Shown here: piece by piece, positions 8,754 through 16,657 of the stretch | Numbering within the stretch: the stretch's first letter is position 1 | Layout: each line of letters starts with the position of its first letter | NCBI RefSeq assembly: GCF_030503615.1 | Contig: NZ_CP129963.1 | Location: forward strand, 186,001 to 250,000 | DNA length: 64,000 nt | Direction of reading: 5' to 3' | From: Sphingobacterium sp. BN32 | GTDB lineage: Bacteria > Bacteroidota > Bacteroidia > Sphingobacteriales > Sphingobacteriaceae | The notes under the pieces: model-generated | The model's database searches: none | What the model saw: only the letters and a program-made list of their open reading frames with translations | What the model was told of the DNA's origin: nothing | Translations under genes and position numbers: made by a program

Positions 8754-8779
8754 GCGCCTAGTTTTTCTGGGCGCTTTTT
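8754..8779 (+). terminator. Intrinsic terminator after the siderophore receptor
   Basis: GCGCCTAG and CTGGGCGC pair (one G-T wobble) around a T-rich loop and are followed by TTTTTG. Confidence 0.65.
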
Positions 8780-8961
8780 GTTTTCATGTTTTTGAAGGAA
8801 AGGAGGGTATTGTTTTAAAGAAGGGAACGTTTGTGTTGAACCAGGAAAGGAAGGATTTAAGGATTGTCAGTATCGGGGTTAACGGTTAAATATTCACTAC
8901 GACACTTTCCCGCACTTTTTGTCTTAGCGTAGAGGTAAGCTAGTCTACTTACTCCCATTTC

Positions 8962-9023
8962 AAACCCAATGTAAACCCAATTCAAACCCCAATCATAACC
9001 GCTCCGAATTGGGTATGATATGG
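8962..9023. repeat. AAACCCAAT element, copy 1 (11-bp period)
   Basis: AAACCCAAT begins at 8962 and 8973, with the variant AAACCCCAAT at 8984: steps of 11 bp. Downstream, GAATTGGGTATGATATGG (9006-9023) follows; its GAATTGGGT is the reverse complement of ACCCAATTC in the repeat, giving a 9-bp stem. The same layout recurs at 45305-45367. Confidence 0.75.
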
Positions 9024-9200
9024 TTAAGAAAGAGGTGTGAAATGCTATTCAGTAATAGCAGGTATGTCCAGGTCCTGTCCCTCCTTGCATCCTTCCTTTC
9101 AAAGACAAACTCCTGCTAAACCATCGGTTCAAGAAAGCACCTATCTCTAGCCGCCATATTCTAATGTCTAAAATCTGATGTCTAATCTCTAATAAAATCT

Positions 9201-10142
9201 CTATAATGAAATTTTCCCTATCATATCGACCATTTCGGTGATTCCTTCCTGTGCTACGAGGAAGGTGTATCTCAGGGAATTAGGGATAATTCCGAAATAC
9301 TTTTTAAAGGCGGTGGTGAAGTGGGTGGAATGTTTGTATCCGGTCATGCGCGCAACGTCGGAAATGCGGTGCTTGCCGGTCAATATCAGGGATTTGGCAT
9401 GCTCCATCTTTTTTTCGGTGATGTAATTCATGACGGTCTTGCCATAATATTGTTTAAAATGTTGCTTCAGATATTGCTCGTTGGTTCCGACATGCTTAGC
9501 GAGACTGGATATCGAATGGTTCTGAGAGAGATCTTCGTCAATTAATTGTTTTACCAGGACGATTCGTTCGTAATGGTTTTTGTTTGCAATCAGCTCCTTA
9601 TTCTCATTTTCGGCATATAGGCCTTCAATTTGATGAACGATAGTTTCCAACAATAGAGACTGTACGCGCAACTGGTTGATAAAGGAGTCCGCAGCATATA
9701 AGCCAATAATTTGGTTTACGGCTAGACTGATACGTTTATCCGATTTGGTCAACAGACCGTTCTCAAAGCGTTCCTGTTGTTCTGTATAAGTTTTGTGGAA
9801 AGACTGTATTTTCTCGCTAGGGATGATGAGTAAAAGGAGGGTGCAGTCGGAGGAAAGACTTTTAACGTCAATTGCCGTTCCTTTTTGTAGGTGCTTGAGC
9901 AGGTTTTCATCCGCGTGCAGTATATATTGTTGCTGCTTTACCTGTAAGCTTACATTGGTTGAATTCTCCGCAATCAATACATTCAAATAACCATCCACGG
10001 GACTGTTGAAGGCGAAACGCTGTCTTCCTTCCAGCACCGTAAAATACATCTCGGTTCCCAGCGCCATGATACTTTGCTCGTCGGAGGCTTCCGGGATACC
10101 CAATATTTCTGAATGTGTAGCTTTTTTTTCTGATTGCGTCAT
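9201..10142 (-). CDS. AraC family transcriptional regulator
   Basis: A 313-residue protein. The C-terminal ~100 residues carry the double helix-turn-helix: ISSLAKHVGTNEQYLKQHFKQYYG, then ISDVARMTGYKHSTHFTTAFKKYFG with the usual P-SLR ending. The N-terminal ~200 residues resemble the ligand-sensing half of PchR/YbtA-type regulators only in placement; no ligand residues can be assigned. It is divergent from the TonB receptor at 10233 with a 90-bp shared promoter region holding two palindromes, and convergent to the siderophore receptor. Control of both by siderophore or iron state is the natural inference. Confidence 0.9.
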   Translation of the reverse strand: MTQSEKKATHSEILGIPEASDEQSIMALGTEMYFTVLEGRQRFAFNSPVDGYLNVLIAENSTNVSLQVKQQQYILHADENLLKHLQKGTAIDVKSLSSDCTLLLLIIPSEKIQSFHKTYTEQQERFENGLLTKSDKRISLAVNQIIGLYAADSFINQLRVQSLLLETIVHQIEGLYAENENKELIANKNHYERIVLVKQLIDEDLSQNHSISSLAKHVGTNEQYLKQHFKQYYGKTVMNYITEKKMEHAKSLILTGKHRISDVARMTGYKHSTHFTTAFKKYFGIIPNSLRYTFLVAQEGITEMVDMIGKISL

Positions 10143-10149
10143 TTTGTTA

Positions 10150-10166
10150 TTTAGAATAATTCTAGA
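10150..10166. promoter_or_regulatory. Palindromic operator TTTAGA-N5-TCTAGA
   Basis: TTTAGAATAATTCTAGA has the core TAGAAT-A-ATTCTA, a perfect 6-1-6 palindrome, starting 8 nt before the AraC ATG (at 10142) in the divergent promoter region. Its layout resembles Fur- or DtxR-type iron boxes. Confidence 0.6.
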
Positions 10167-10181
10167 TTTGCAGCAACATTT

Positions 10182-10200
10182 ATTTAGACTTGTTCTAAAT
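10182..10200. promoter_or_regulatory. Palindromic operator ATTTAGA-N5-TCTAAAT
   Basis: ATTTAGA (10182-10188), CTTGT, TCTAAAT (10194-10200): perfect 7-bp arms with a 5-nt spacer, the same architecture as the site at 10150. It lies 32 bp before the receptor start at 10233, a suitable place to repress it. Confidence 0.65.
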
Positions 10201-10232
10201 GATGCTCCAAAATTAGGTATTAATCTGGTATA

Positions 10233-12644
10233 ATGAAATTTTTTTACATTACCTTAGTCCTTTTCCTGTGTTCAATCGCTTGCTTCGGGCAAACAGCAAG
10301 CATCAAAGGTATTGTACATTTATTAGACGGAACCCCTGTAAAACAGGCAACAGTACGTATAAAAGGCACCACAATCGCTTCTGTTTCCAATGAGAAAGGC
10401 GAGTATCTCTTAGCCGAAGTTCCTTATGGCTCACAAGTAATCACCGTAACTTCTGTAGAAGTGCAAACGAGGAATCTACCGCTTCAGGTCGATAAGTCGA
10501 AGTATGATTTACACATTCACATCGATCCGCGTGGAGAGGTTAGTTTGGACGAGATTCGTGTAACGGGAAACTCTGCCAAGCGAGAGATCGAGACAAAGGG
10601 CTTTGCGGTCAATGTGATTGAGACGAAATTAGCCGCATTACAGTCTATTCAAACCAATGAGTTATTAGACAGAAGTGCGGGGGTTCGGATCCGCCAAGAT
10701 GGAGGATTGGGCTCGCACATCCATTATAATATCAATGGCTTGTCCGGCAATGCTGTAAAGGTCTTTATAGATGGTGTTCCTGCAAGTAACTATGGATCAT
10801 CCTTCTCGCTTAACAGTATTCCTCCAGCTTTGATTGAGCGAATCGAGATTTTTAAAGGCGTCGTTCCTGGTTACCTCTCTGAGGATGCGCTTGGCGGAGC
10901 CATAAACGTGGTAATGAAGAAACAAAGAACACGCAATTCGCTTTTAACCTCTTATTCAGCGGGATCATTTAACACGCACCAATGGAATATGATTGGAAGC
11001 TTTAAAAATGAAAAAGGCTTGGGCGTCGATGCTTCTGCATTCTACAATTATAGTGACAATAACTACGAGGTTTGGGGAGAAAACATCTCTTTCAAGGATT
11101 ATACAGGGGCAACCACTTTGAACCAACGTGCAAAGCGATTTCATGATGCATACCGTTCTTACGGTGGCCGCGTAAATTTTGGATATACGGATGTCAGTTG
11201 GGCTGATCGGTTTCTGATAGGCGGAGTTCTTTCTAGAGATTACAAAGAGGTTCAACACGGACGCACAATGAATAAGCCTTACGGAAATAGACATACGAGG
11301 GGGAATAGCAATGTCGCGACCTTAACCTATGAAAAGAAAGATTTATTGTTAGAAGGCCTTTCGGTTAAATTGGATGCAAGTTATTCTTATTTAGAGCGTC
11401 AATTAATCGATACAATTGACTGGATGTATGATTGGAGAGGGAAGCCTATCCAAAATCCTGACGGCTCTTATGTTACCTATACATCGGGAGCAGAGTCCTC
11501 AAGTTCCAAAACAACCGCTTTAAATAGCGATAAGACCTTAGTATCTCGTGTTAATTTAGGTTATGCGATCAATGCTAATAACCACCTATTCGCTAATTAT
11601 TTATACAATAATTTCAAACGAGGTACCGAAGATAAAATGCAGCCCCTAGGCATTCAATTGCTAGAAAACACAAGAGATCTTCAAAAGAATATTTTTTCAT
11701 TTACATACGAAAACTTATCCTTTTCACAGAAGTTAAGAACTAATATTTTTTATAAACACTATCTGCAGAAGGTTACATCGAATGAGCCCTATCAAATAAA
11801 TGCAAACCCGCCAGAATATGGTCTGAAAAAGTTCGAGCGCGACCGAAATCACAGTGGATATGGTTTTGCGGCCTCTTATGCTTTGCGACCTACGCTATTT
11901 CTTCTTGGGTCGGGCGAGAAAGCTATTCGCTTGCCAAATGCTAATGAGATATTTGGGAATGTTGCAGACAACCTCTTGCCGCCTGTAGGCGAGTTGAACC
12001 CTGAGATCAGCTATAATGCGAATCTTGGAGTGAACTTGGGGCCATATATTATGGATAAGCATATGATCCGCTTGAATAGTTCGCTTATTTATAGAAATAC
12101 GCAAGGCATGATTCGGGAAGGTCTTCAATCTGGAAACAATGATAACACGCGTTTCGAGAACTTAGAAGACGTAGAGACAAGAGGGATTGACGCGGAGATA
12201 AGGTACACATACAATCAAAAATTAGACTTCAATTTTACGATTTCCAAAATCAGTACACTGTTCAATACAGAGTTTAATCAGAATGGAGATCGTTATTTAT
12301 TCTATCGTACGCAGATTCGGAATGAACCTTCTTTTAAGTTCAATGCGAACCTCGCCTATCGTTTGGAAAATCTGTTTGCTGATGGATCACATTCTTCCAT
12401 TTATTACAACGTCAATTATGTGGAAGGCTTCTTGCGAAATTGGGCAAATGTTGGTGGAGTTAATTTGGACAAGATACCCACGCAATATGCAAATGATATC
12501 GGTTTAACCTATGCTTTTCCTTCAAGCAAGGTTATTCTGAGCGTTGATGCTAAGAATATTTTCAATCAACAGACATTCGACAATTTCGGTCTGCAGAAGC
12601 CTGGAAGAGCATTCTACGCAAAAATTACTTACGCAATTTTTTAA
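10233..12644 (+). CDS. TonB-dependent outer-membrane receptor
   Basis: An 803-residue receptor: signal peptide to CFGQ (about 1-20), a carboxypeptidase-regulatory-like domain (ASIKGIVHLLDGTPVKQATVRIKG, about 22-105), a plug domain (LLDRSAGVRIRQDGGLGSHIHYNINGLSGNAVKVFIDGVP, then IEIFKGVVPGYLSEDALGGAINVVMK) and a barrel ending AKITYAIF. The plug is of the FecA/haem-receptor-like group rather than the ferrichrome group. A DUF4374 lipoprotein gene follows by 19 bp and is surely co-transcribed; such pairs are commonly found in iron-responsive loci of Bacteroidota. Divergent AraC gene and two palindromes upstream suggest iron control. Confidence 0.9.
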   Translation: MKFFYITLVLFLCSIACFGQTASIKGIVHLLDGTPVKQATVRIKGTTIASVSNEKGEYLLAEVPYGSQVITVTSVEVQTRNLPLQVDKSKYDLHIHIDPRGEVSLDEIRVTGNSAKREIETKGFAVNVIETKLAALQSIQTNELLDRSAGVRIRQDGGLGSHIHYNINGLSGNAVKVFIDGVPASNYGSSFSLNSIPPALIERIEIFKGVVPGYLSEDALGGAINVVMKKQRTRNSLLTSYSAGSFNTHQWNMIGSFKNEKGLGVDASAFYNYSDNNYEVWGENISFKDYTGATTLNQRAKRFHDAYRSYGGRVNFGYTDVSWADRFLIGGVLSRDYKEVQHGRTMNKPYGNRHTRGNSNVATLTYEKKDLLLEGLSVKLDASYSYLERQLIDTIDWMYDWRGKPIQNPDGSYVTYTSGAESSSSKTTALNSDKTLVSRVNLGYAINANNHLFANYLYNNFKRGTEDKMQPLGIQLLENTRDLQKNIFSFTYENLSFSQKLRTNIFYKHYLQKVTSNEPYQINANPPEYGLKKFERDRNHSGYGFAASYALRPTLFLLGSGEKAIRLPNANEIFGNVADNLLPPVGELNPEISYNANLGVNLGPYIMDKHMIRLNSSLIYRNTQGMIREGLQSGNNDNTRFENLEDVETRGIDAEIRYTYNQKLDFNFTISKISTLFNTEFNQNGDRYLFYRTQIRNEPSFKFNANLAYRLENLFADGSHSSIYYNVNYVEGFLRNWANVGGVNLDKIPTQYANDIGLTYAFPSSKVILSVDAKNIFNQQTFDNFGLQKPGRAFYAKITYAIF

Positions 12645-12663
12645 CTATAAAATATCAATAATC

Positions 12664-13977
12664 ATGAATATGTTTACAAAGAACACAAGACTTAAGGGGC
12701 TTTTTGCAGCAACAATCTGCGCTGCTGCTTTAATGACAAGCTGTTCTTCTGATGACAATCCGGTTACCCCGGAAGTAGTTGGAAGAGATTTTCAATTATC
12801 ATTCGCAAGTGGATCAGGCTCAATTTCGGGAACTTATTTACAGGGTGTTTCTGATCTTAGTACTGGTGAAGTTTCCTTTTTGAGCAAAGGTTTCTTAATG
12901 AGTACTGCACGTACTTCACGTATATTCCCTTCATCGGACGGCAAGACAATCTACAGTTTAACCTATACCGTAGGTGAGATTGATAAATTTACATATAATG
13001 GCGGTAGTCAATACACTAAAGTGGCGACGTTTGACTCTTCGGTTCCCTTAGGAGCAACTGCAGTTCGATTAACCAAGTTGAGCGATGCAGCAGCCTCGGT
13101 ACACTATATCAGTTCAAAAGCGGAATATGATGCCGTAAATACAACAGTTTACAAGAAGCACAAAATTACAGCGAGCATTGGTATTCTAAACTTGGATGCG
13201 ATGAATTTTGGAACGAACTTCAATAAAGCTATTGATGTTGTATTACCTGGGACTCTAGCGCAAGAAGGCTATAATATAACGCGTATTGATGCTCCGGTGG
13301 TATCAGGAAGCAAAATTTACTATGGTGCTGCCGTAGGTAAGTTTAATCCGACCACTGGTAAGAACATTGAAACAGATAAAACTTTCACACTCGTTCTTGA
13401 CTACCCGAGCTTAACAAACGCGACCGTTATTACAAGAAACGACGTAGCAGGTTCAACAAATGGATACCGTACGCCTACTCAGCATGTAAACGAAGCTGGT
13501 GAGATCTTACAAATGGTAAGCGCAGGTGGAAAAACGCATATTGTAAAAATTGTGAACGGCCAATACAACACATCTTATAAATTCAATTTAAGCGAGAAAT
13601 TAGGTAGGGAGACAAGCAGTAACGGGTTTTTCTATGCTGGAAATGGTATCTGCTATATGCCATATGAAAAAGTTGGTGATGATAAGGTGCAAATTGGAGT
13701 AAATCCTCAAGGCGAGCCAACATATTCGTCTGCCTGGGGTTTAGCAAGAATTGATTTGAATAATAATTCTGTCGTAGATTTGAATACGCCATCAGGATTG
13801 TGGTTGCAACAGTATCAATCATCAGTAGTAAGAGATGGTAAGTTTTATATCGCTTTATCGCCTGTTGGGAAAGAAGGAAACATCTACATTTATGATGTGA
13901 ACTCGACAAGTAAAGACGGTGTTAAAGGTGCTAAAATTACTTCAGGTGCGGACCAATATTACATTGGAATCTATTAA
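12664..13977 (+). CDS. DUF4374 domain-containing lipoprotein
   Basis: A 437-residue protein. An upstream in-frame start at 12544 lies inside the receptor gene and is rejected; the ATG at 12664 begins a proper lipoprotein signal (LKGLFAATICAAALMTSCSS, Cys near residue 22). The mature part is beta-rich and repetitive, with motifs such as RIFPSSDGKTIYSLTY and IYIYDVNSTSKDG, consistent with the propeller-like DUF4374 family. It is translated right after a TonB receptor, so a role as a surface or periplasmic partner in substrate capture is likely. The family function is not established. Confidence 0.85.
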   Translation: MNMFTKNTRLKGLFAATICAAALMTSCSSDDNPVTPEVVGRDFQLSFASGSGSISGTYLQGVSDLSTGEVSFLSKGFLMSTARTSRIFPSSDGKTIYSLTYTVGEIDKFTYNGGSQYTKVATFDSSVPLGATAVRLTKLSDAAASVHYISSKAEYDAVNTTVYKKHKITASIGILNLDAMNFGTNFNKAIDVVLPGTLAQEGYNITRIDAPVVSGSKIYYGAAVGKFNPTTGKNIETDKTFTLVLDYPSLTNATVITRNDVAGSTNGYRTPTQHVNEAGEILQMVSAGGKTHIVKIVNGQYNTSYKFNLSEKLGRETSSNGFFYAGNGICYMPYEKVGDDKVQIGVNPQGEPTYSSAWGLARIDLNNNSVVDLNTPSGLWLQQYQSSVVRDGKFYIALSPVGKEGNIYIYDVNSTSKDGVKGAKITSGADQYYIGIY

Positions 13978-14004
13978 TTAATACTTGATAAATCTGACAT
14001 AAAA

Positions 14005-14036
14005 AAGCCGGCAATCATATTTTGCCGGCTTTCTTG
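14005..14036 (+). terminator. Intrinsic terminator after the DUF4374 gene
   Basis: AAGCCGGCAA (14005-14014) pairs with TTGCCGGCTT (14022-14031), followed by TCTTGTTT. It could also serve the convergent membrane-protein gene, since the other side is A-rich. Confidence 0.88.
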
Positions 14037-14078
14037 TTTCTCCATTATGGAGACTAATGCATTTCCCAATAGGTAGCT

Positions 14079-14426
14079 TTATTTTTTGTCGGATGTCATT
14101 GCTCCGATAATCATTTCTATCACTGCAACAGCGATAGCGAAGAAGAATGCTGGCCAGAAGCCATCAACTTCAAATTTGGTACCCATGATTTTGTCAGATA
14201 ACATAATCATCAATACCGTTATGATAAAGGAAACTAATCCGAACGTCAACCAATTTAAAGGGAATGTAAATAATCGTAGTATGCCCCCAACAATAGCGTT
14301 TACAAGCCCAATAACAAGACCTGTTAAAATCGCCCAACCAAATCCAGCGACTGCTACGCCAGGGATAACCCAAGATGCTAAAGCAACGACTAAACCTGTT
14401 ACTAAAAGACTGATGATAAACCTCAT
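14079..14426 (-). CDS. Phage holin family 4-like small membrane protein (YvlD type)
   Basis: A 115-residue protein with four hydrophobic segments (about 3-25, 28-50, 56-78 and 88-110) and the typical VIPGVAVAGFGWAILTGLVIGLVNAIV and FPLNWLTFGLVSFIITVLMIM stretches of Pfam PF04020. Despite the name, most bacterial members are not phage holins and may relate to envelope stress. It stands alone, convergent to the DUF4374 gene. Confidence 0.8.
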   Translation of the reverse strand: MRFIISLLVTGLVVALASWVIPGVAVAGFGWAILTGLVIGLVNAIVGGILRLFTFPLNWLTFGLVSFIITVLMIMLSDKIMGTKFEVDGFWPAFFFAIAVAVIEMIIGAMTSDKK

Positions 14427-14534
14427 AATTCGTACGTTTTGACTTATGATGCATCATTCAAATTTGATGCCAATACAGGTCCTCAATCGATTGATTATGA
14501 TTAGTAACAAAAATAATATTATGCTAACATAGAA

Positions 14535-14542
14535 TAATTTTG
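14535..14542 (+). promoter_or_regulatory. Putative -7 box TAATTTTG for the DUF2147 gene
   Basis: TAATTTTG fits TAnnTTTG and ends 35 nt before the ATG at 14578. Confidence 0.45.
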
Positions 14543-14577
14543 TTATCTTGACTTAACAATTTTAAACGATGTGAACT

Positions 14578-14991
14578 ATGAAAAGATTATTGACAACAGT
14601 ATGCGCGATATTCATCGGGCTAATGGTCTTTGCACAAAGTAATGATCCAATTCTTGGGAAATGGCAAAATCCAAGTGGAGAAGGGCGTATTGAAATCTAC
14701 AAAAAGGGCGATAAGTTTTATGGGAAGTTGTATTGGATAAAGGACTCCAGCAAGAAGGATTTGAAGAATCCGAAAGAGTCTCTGCGTTCGCGGAATCTTC
14801 AAGGCTTAGAGATTTTAACAAATTTCACGAAGAATGGGAAGACCTACGAAGATGGACAGATTTACGACCCGAAATCAGGAAAGACTTATAGCTGCAAGAT
14901 GACGCTGAAGGGCGATGATGCCCTGGATATTCGCGGCTATGTAGGCGTTAGCTTACTGGGGCGTACTGAAACATGGAAGAGAATTAAATAG
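14578..14991 (+). CDS. DUF2147 domain-containing exported protein
   Basis: A 137-residue protein with a signal peptide ending MVFAQ (about residue 20). The mature part has the DUF2147 pattern: DPILGKWQNPSGEGRIEIYKKGDKFYGKLYWI at the start and LDIRGYVGVSLLGRTETWKRIK at the end. It is a small beta-barrel-like, lipocalin-sized periplasmic protein of unknown function. It is a single-gene unit with its own promoter-like box and a downstream hairpin. Confidence 0.87.
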   Translation: MKRLLTTVCAIFIGLMVFAQSNDPILGKWQNPSGEGRIEIYKKGDKFYGKLYWIKDSSKKDLKNPKESLRSRNLQGLEILTNFTKNGKTYEDGQIYDPKSGKTYSCKMTLKGDDALDIRGYVGVSLLGRTETWKRIK

Positions 14992-15012
14992 CAGCTTGCT
15001 ATGTTGAAAAGG

Positions 15013-15042
15013 GAAGAGTCGTAGGTTTAATGCGGCTCTTTC
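15013..15042 (+). terminator. Probable terminator after the DUF2147 gene
   Basis: AAGAGTCG and CGGCTCTT form an 8-bp stem with one G-T pair, followed by TC-rich sequence. Weaker than the other terminators here. Confidence 0.5.
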
Positions 15043-15135
15043 GCTATTTAGGGGGCTTTTGAAATTTCACACAAACGTTTTCGTGGGTCTGACTTTAAAA
15101 AAAAGCTTATCTTTATCACAAATAAATTTACCGAT

Positions 15136-16326
15136 ATGTACAAAACCTTAAAGCCCGCTTTAGAAACGGAATTGGCAGCGATTAAAGATGCTGGTTTATA
15201 TAAAGAAGAACGCATTATCACGACTCCTCAAGGTGCGGATATTAAAATCAGTACGGGTCAGGAAGTGATCAACTTCTGTGCGAATAACTATTTGGGATTG
15301 TCTTCACATCCGAAAGTTGTTGCTGCAGCCAAAGCAGCGATCGATTCACACGGATATGGCATGTCATCAGTACGATTTATCTGTGGTACACAGGATGTGC
15401 ATAAAGAATTGGAAGCGAAACTATCGAAGTTCTTAGGCACGGAAGATACCATTCTATATGCTGCAGCATTTGATGCAAATGGGGGTGTATTCGAGCCTTT
15501 ATTCTCTGCTGAAGATGCGATCATCTCGGATGAATTGAATCACGCTTCTATTATAGACGGTGTTCGCTTATGTAAAGCGCAAAGATTCCGTTATAAAAAT
15601 GCAGATATGGCCGATTTGGAAGCGCAATTGCAATCAGCTGCCGGTGCACGCCATAAAATCATTGTTACAGATGGTGCATTTTCGATGGATGGTTCGGTTG
15701 CTCCCTTGGATCAAATTTGCGATTTAGCGGATAAGTACGAAGCTTTGGTCATGATTGATGAGTCTCACTGTTCTGGTTTTATTGGTAAAACGGGCCGTGG
15801 TACGCACGAATTATTCAACGTAATGGATCGTGTAGACATTATCACAGGAACATTAGGTAAAGCGTTGGGTGGAGCATCCGGTGGTTTTACATCCGGTAAA
15901 AAAGAAATTATCGATATGCTTCGCCAGCGTTCGCGTCCATACTTATTCTCCAACACTTTGGCTCCTGCTATTGCGGGTGCTTCGGTTGCGGTATTGGATA
16001 TGTTGAGCGAAACAACCGAGCTTCGTGATAAATTAGAAAACAATACAAAATACTTCCGCGAAAAGATGACAGAGGCGGGTTTTGATATAAAACCTGGATT
16101 CCATCCCATCGTTCCGGTGATGTTGTATGACGCTAAATTAGCGCAAGAATTCGCTTCTAAAATGTTGGAAGAGGGAATCTATGTGATCGGTTTTTATTAT
16201 CCGGTTGTTCCGCAAGGAAAAGCCCGTATCCGTGTGCAAATCTCTGCAGGACACGAGCCTGAGCATTTGGACAAAGCGATTGCGGCCTTCACAAAAGTTG
16301 GTAAGGAATTAGGCGTGATTAAATAA
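15136..16326 (+). CDS. kbl: Glycine C-acetyltransferase (2-amino-3-ketobutyrate CoA ligase)
   Basis: A 396-residue PLP enzyme of the alpha-oxoamine synthase family. The Schiff-base lysine lies in [10 protein letters not shown] (about Lys242), the nearby PLP motif is [18 protein letters not shown], and the family opening [17 protein letters not shown] is present. The length fits Kbl (about 397) and lacks the extensions of ALAS or BioF. It splits 2-amino-3-ketobutyrate with CoA into glycine and acetyl-CoA, the second step of threonine breakdown. Threonine dehydrogenase is not adjacent. A perfect-looking terminator follows. Confidence 0.93.
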   Translation: MYKTLKPALETELAAIKDAGLYKEERIITTPQGADIKISTGQEVINFCANNYLGLSSHPKVVAAAKAAIDSHGYGMSSVRFICGTQDVHKELEAKLSKFLGTEDTILYAAAFDANGGVFEPLFSAEDAIISDELNHASIIDGVRLCKAQRFRYKNADMADLEAQLQSAAGARHKIIVTDGAFSMDGSVAPLDQICDLADKYEALVMIDESHCSGFIGKTGRGTHELFNVMDRVDIITGTLGKALGGASGGFTSGKKEIIDMLRQRSRPYLFSNTLAPAIAGASVAVLDMLSETTELRDKLENNTKYFREKMTEAGFDIKPGFHPIVPVMLYDAKLAQEFASKMLEEGIYVIGFYYPVVPQGKARIRVQISAGHEPEHLDKAIAAFTKVGKELGVIK

Positions 16327-16346
16327 GTCAAGCCGTTAAGATAAGT

Positions 16347-16388
16347 GAGAGCGGGTATCTTCGATGAAGATATCCGCTCTCTTTTTTC
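16347..16388 (+). terminator. Intrinsic terminator after kbl
   Basis: GAGAGCGGGTATCTTC and GAAGATATCCGCTCTC form a 16-bp stem with one G-T pair, then TTTTTTC. The remaining spacer to typA shows no gene. Confidence 0.9.
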
Positions 16389-16615
16389 TGGAAGTGTCGG
16401 TTTTCAAAAGCTTTCAAGAACGTTCATCCCCGTTAGAGTTTCCCTAGGAACATGACAGGTTTTTGGGGATGGTATCCTTTTGGAAGTCTTCGCTTGGCCA
16501 TTTGAATGCTTAATTATTGTGTTTCAGGGACTAATTTTATTATTCTTAATCAAGAATAAATACTGGCCTAATAAAATATTAACAAAAAATAGTGAGTTTT
16601 GAGGTGCAAATTGTA

Positions 16616-16623
16616 TATCTTTG
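16616..16623 (+). promoter_or_regulatory. Putative -7 box TATCTTTG for typA
   Basis: TATCTTTG fits TAnnTTTG, 34 nt before the ATG at 16658. It would lie inside the coding region if the upstream GTG at 16592 were used, which argues for the ATG. Confidence 0.55.
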
Positions 16624-16657
16624 CACCTCTTATTTTTATATAACACATTATTGCTCA

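Larger units (their letters stand above)
8711..9203. repeat. Heptad-bounded intergenic repeat block 2
   Basis: It fills the space between the convergent receptor and AraC genes. The left array starts in the receptor's TAG stop (TAGATTAGATCTTAGA...) and the right array (TAATGTC, TAAAATC, TGATGTC, TAATCTC, about 9162-9203) runs into the AraC TAG stop. AGATTTTAGA (8732-8741) mirrors TCTAAAATCT (9167-9176). Inside are a terminator, a GAACCAGGAAAGGAAGGAT arm (8839-8856) with a degraded partner near 9089-9100, and the AAACCCAAT element. No gene is visible. Confidence 0.8.

Noticed and set aside
12544..12663. Earlier start for the DUF4374 protein inside the TonB receptor gene
   Set aside because: It would hide the lipoprotein signal behind 40 residues in the receptor's alternate frame; ATG 12664 is 19 bp after the receptor stop and gives a proper signal.
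14086..14442. 118-codon plus-strand open frame opposite the holin-like gene
   Set aside because: It is an antisense shadow of a well-recognised membrane protein and has no coding features of its own.
16592..16657. Longer TypA start at GTG 16592
   Set aside because: The extra 22 residues have no family match and would contain the TATCTTTG promoter box; MQNIRNIAIIAHVDHGK at 16658 is the normal start.
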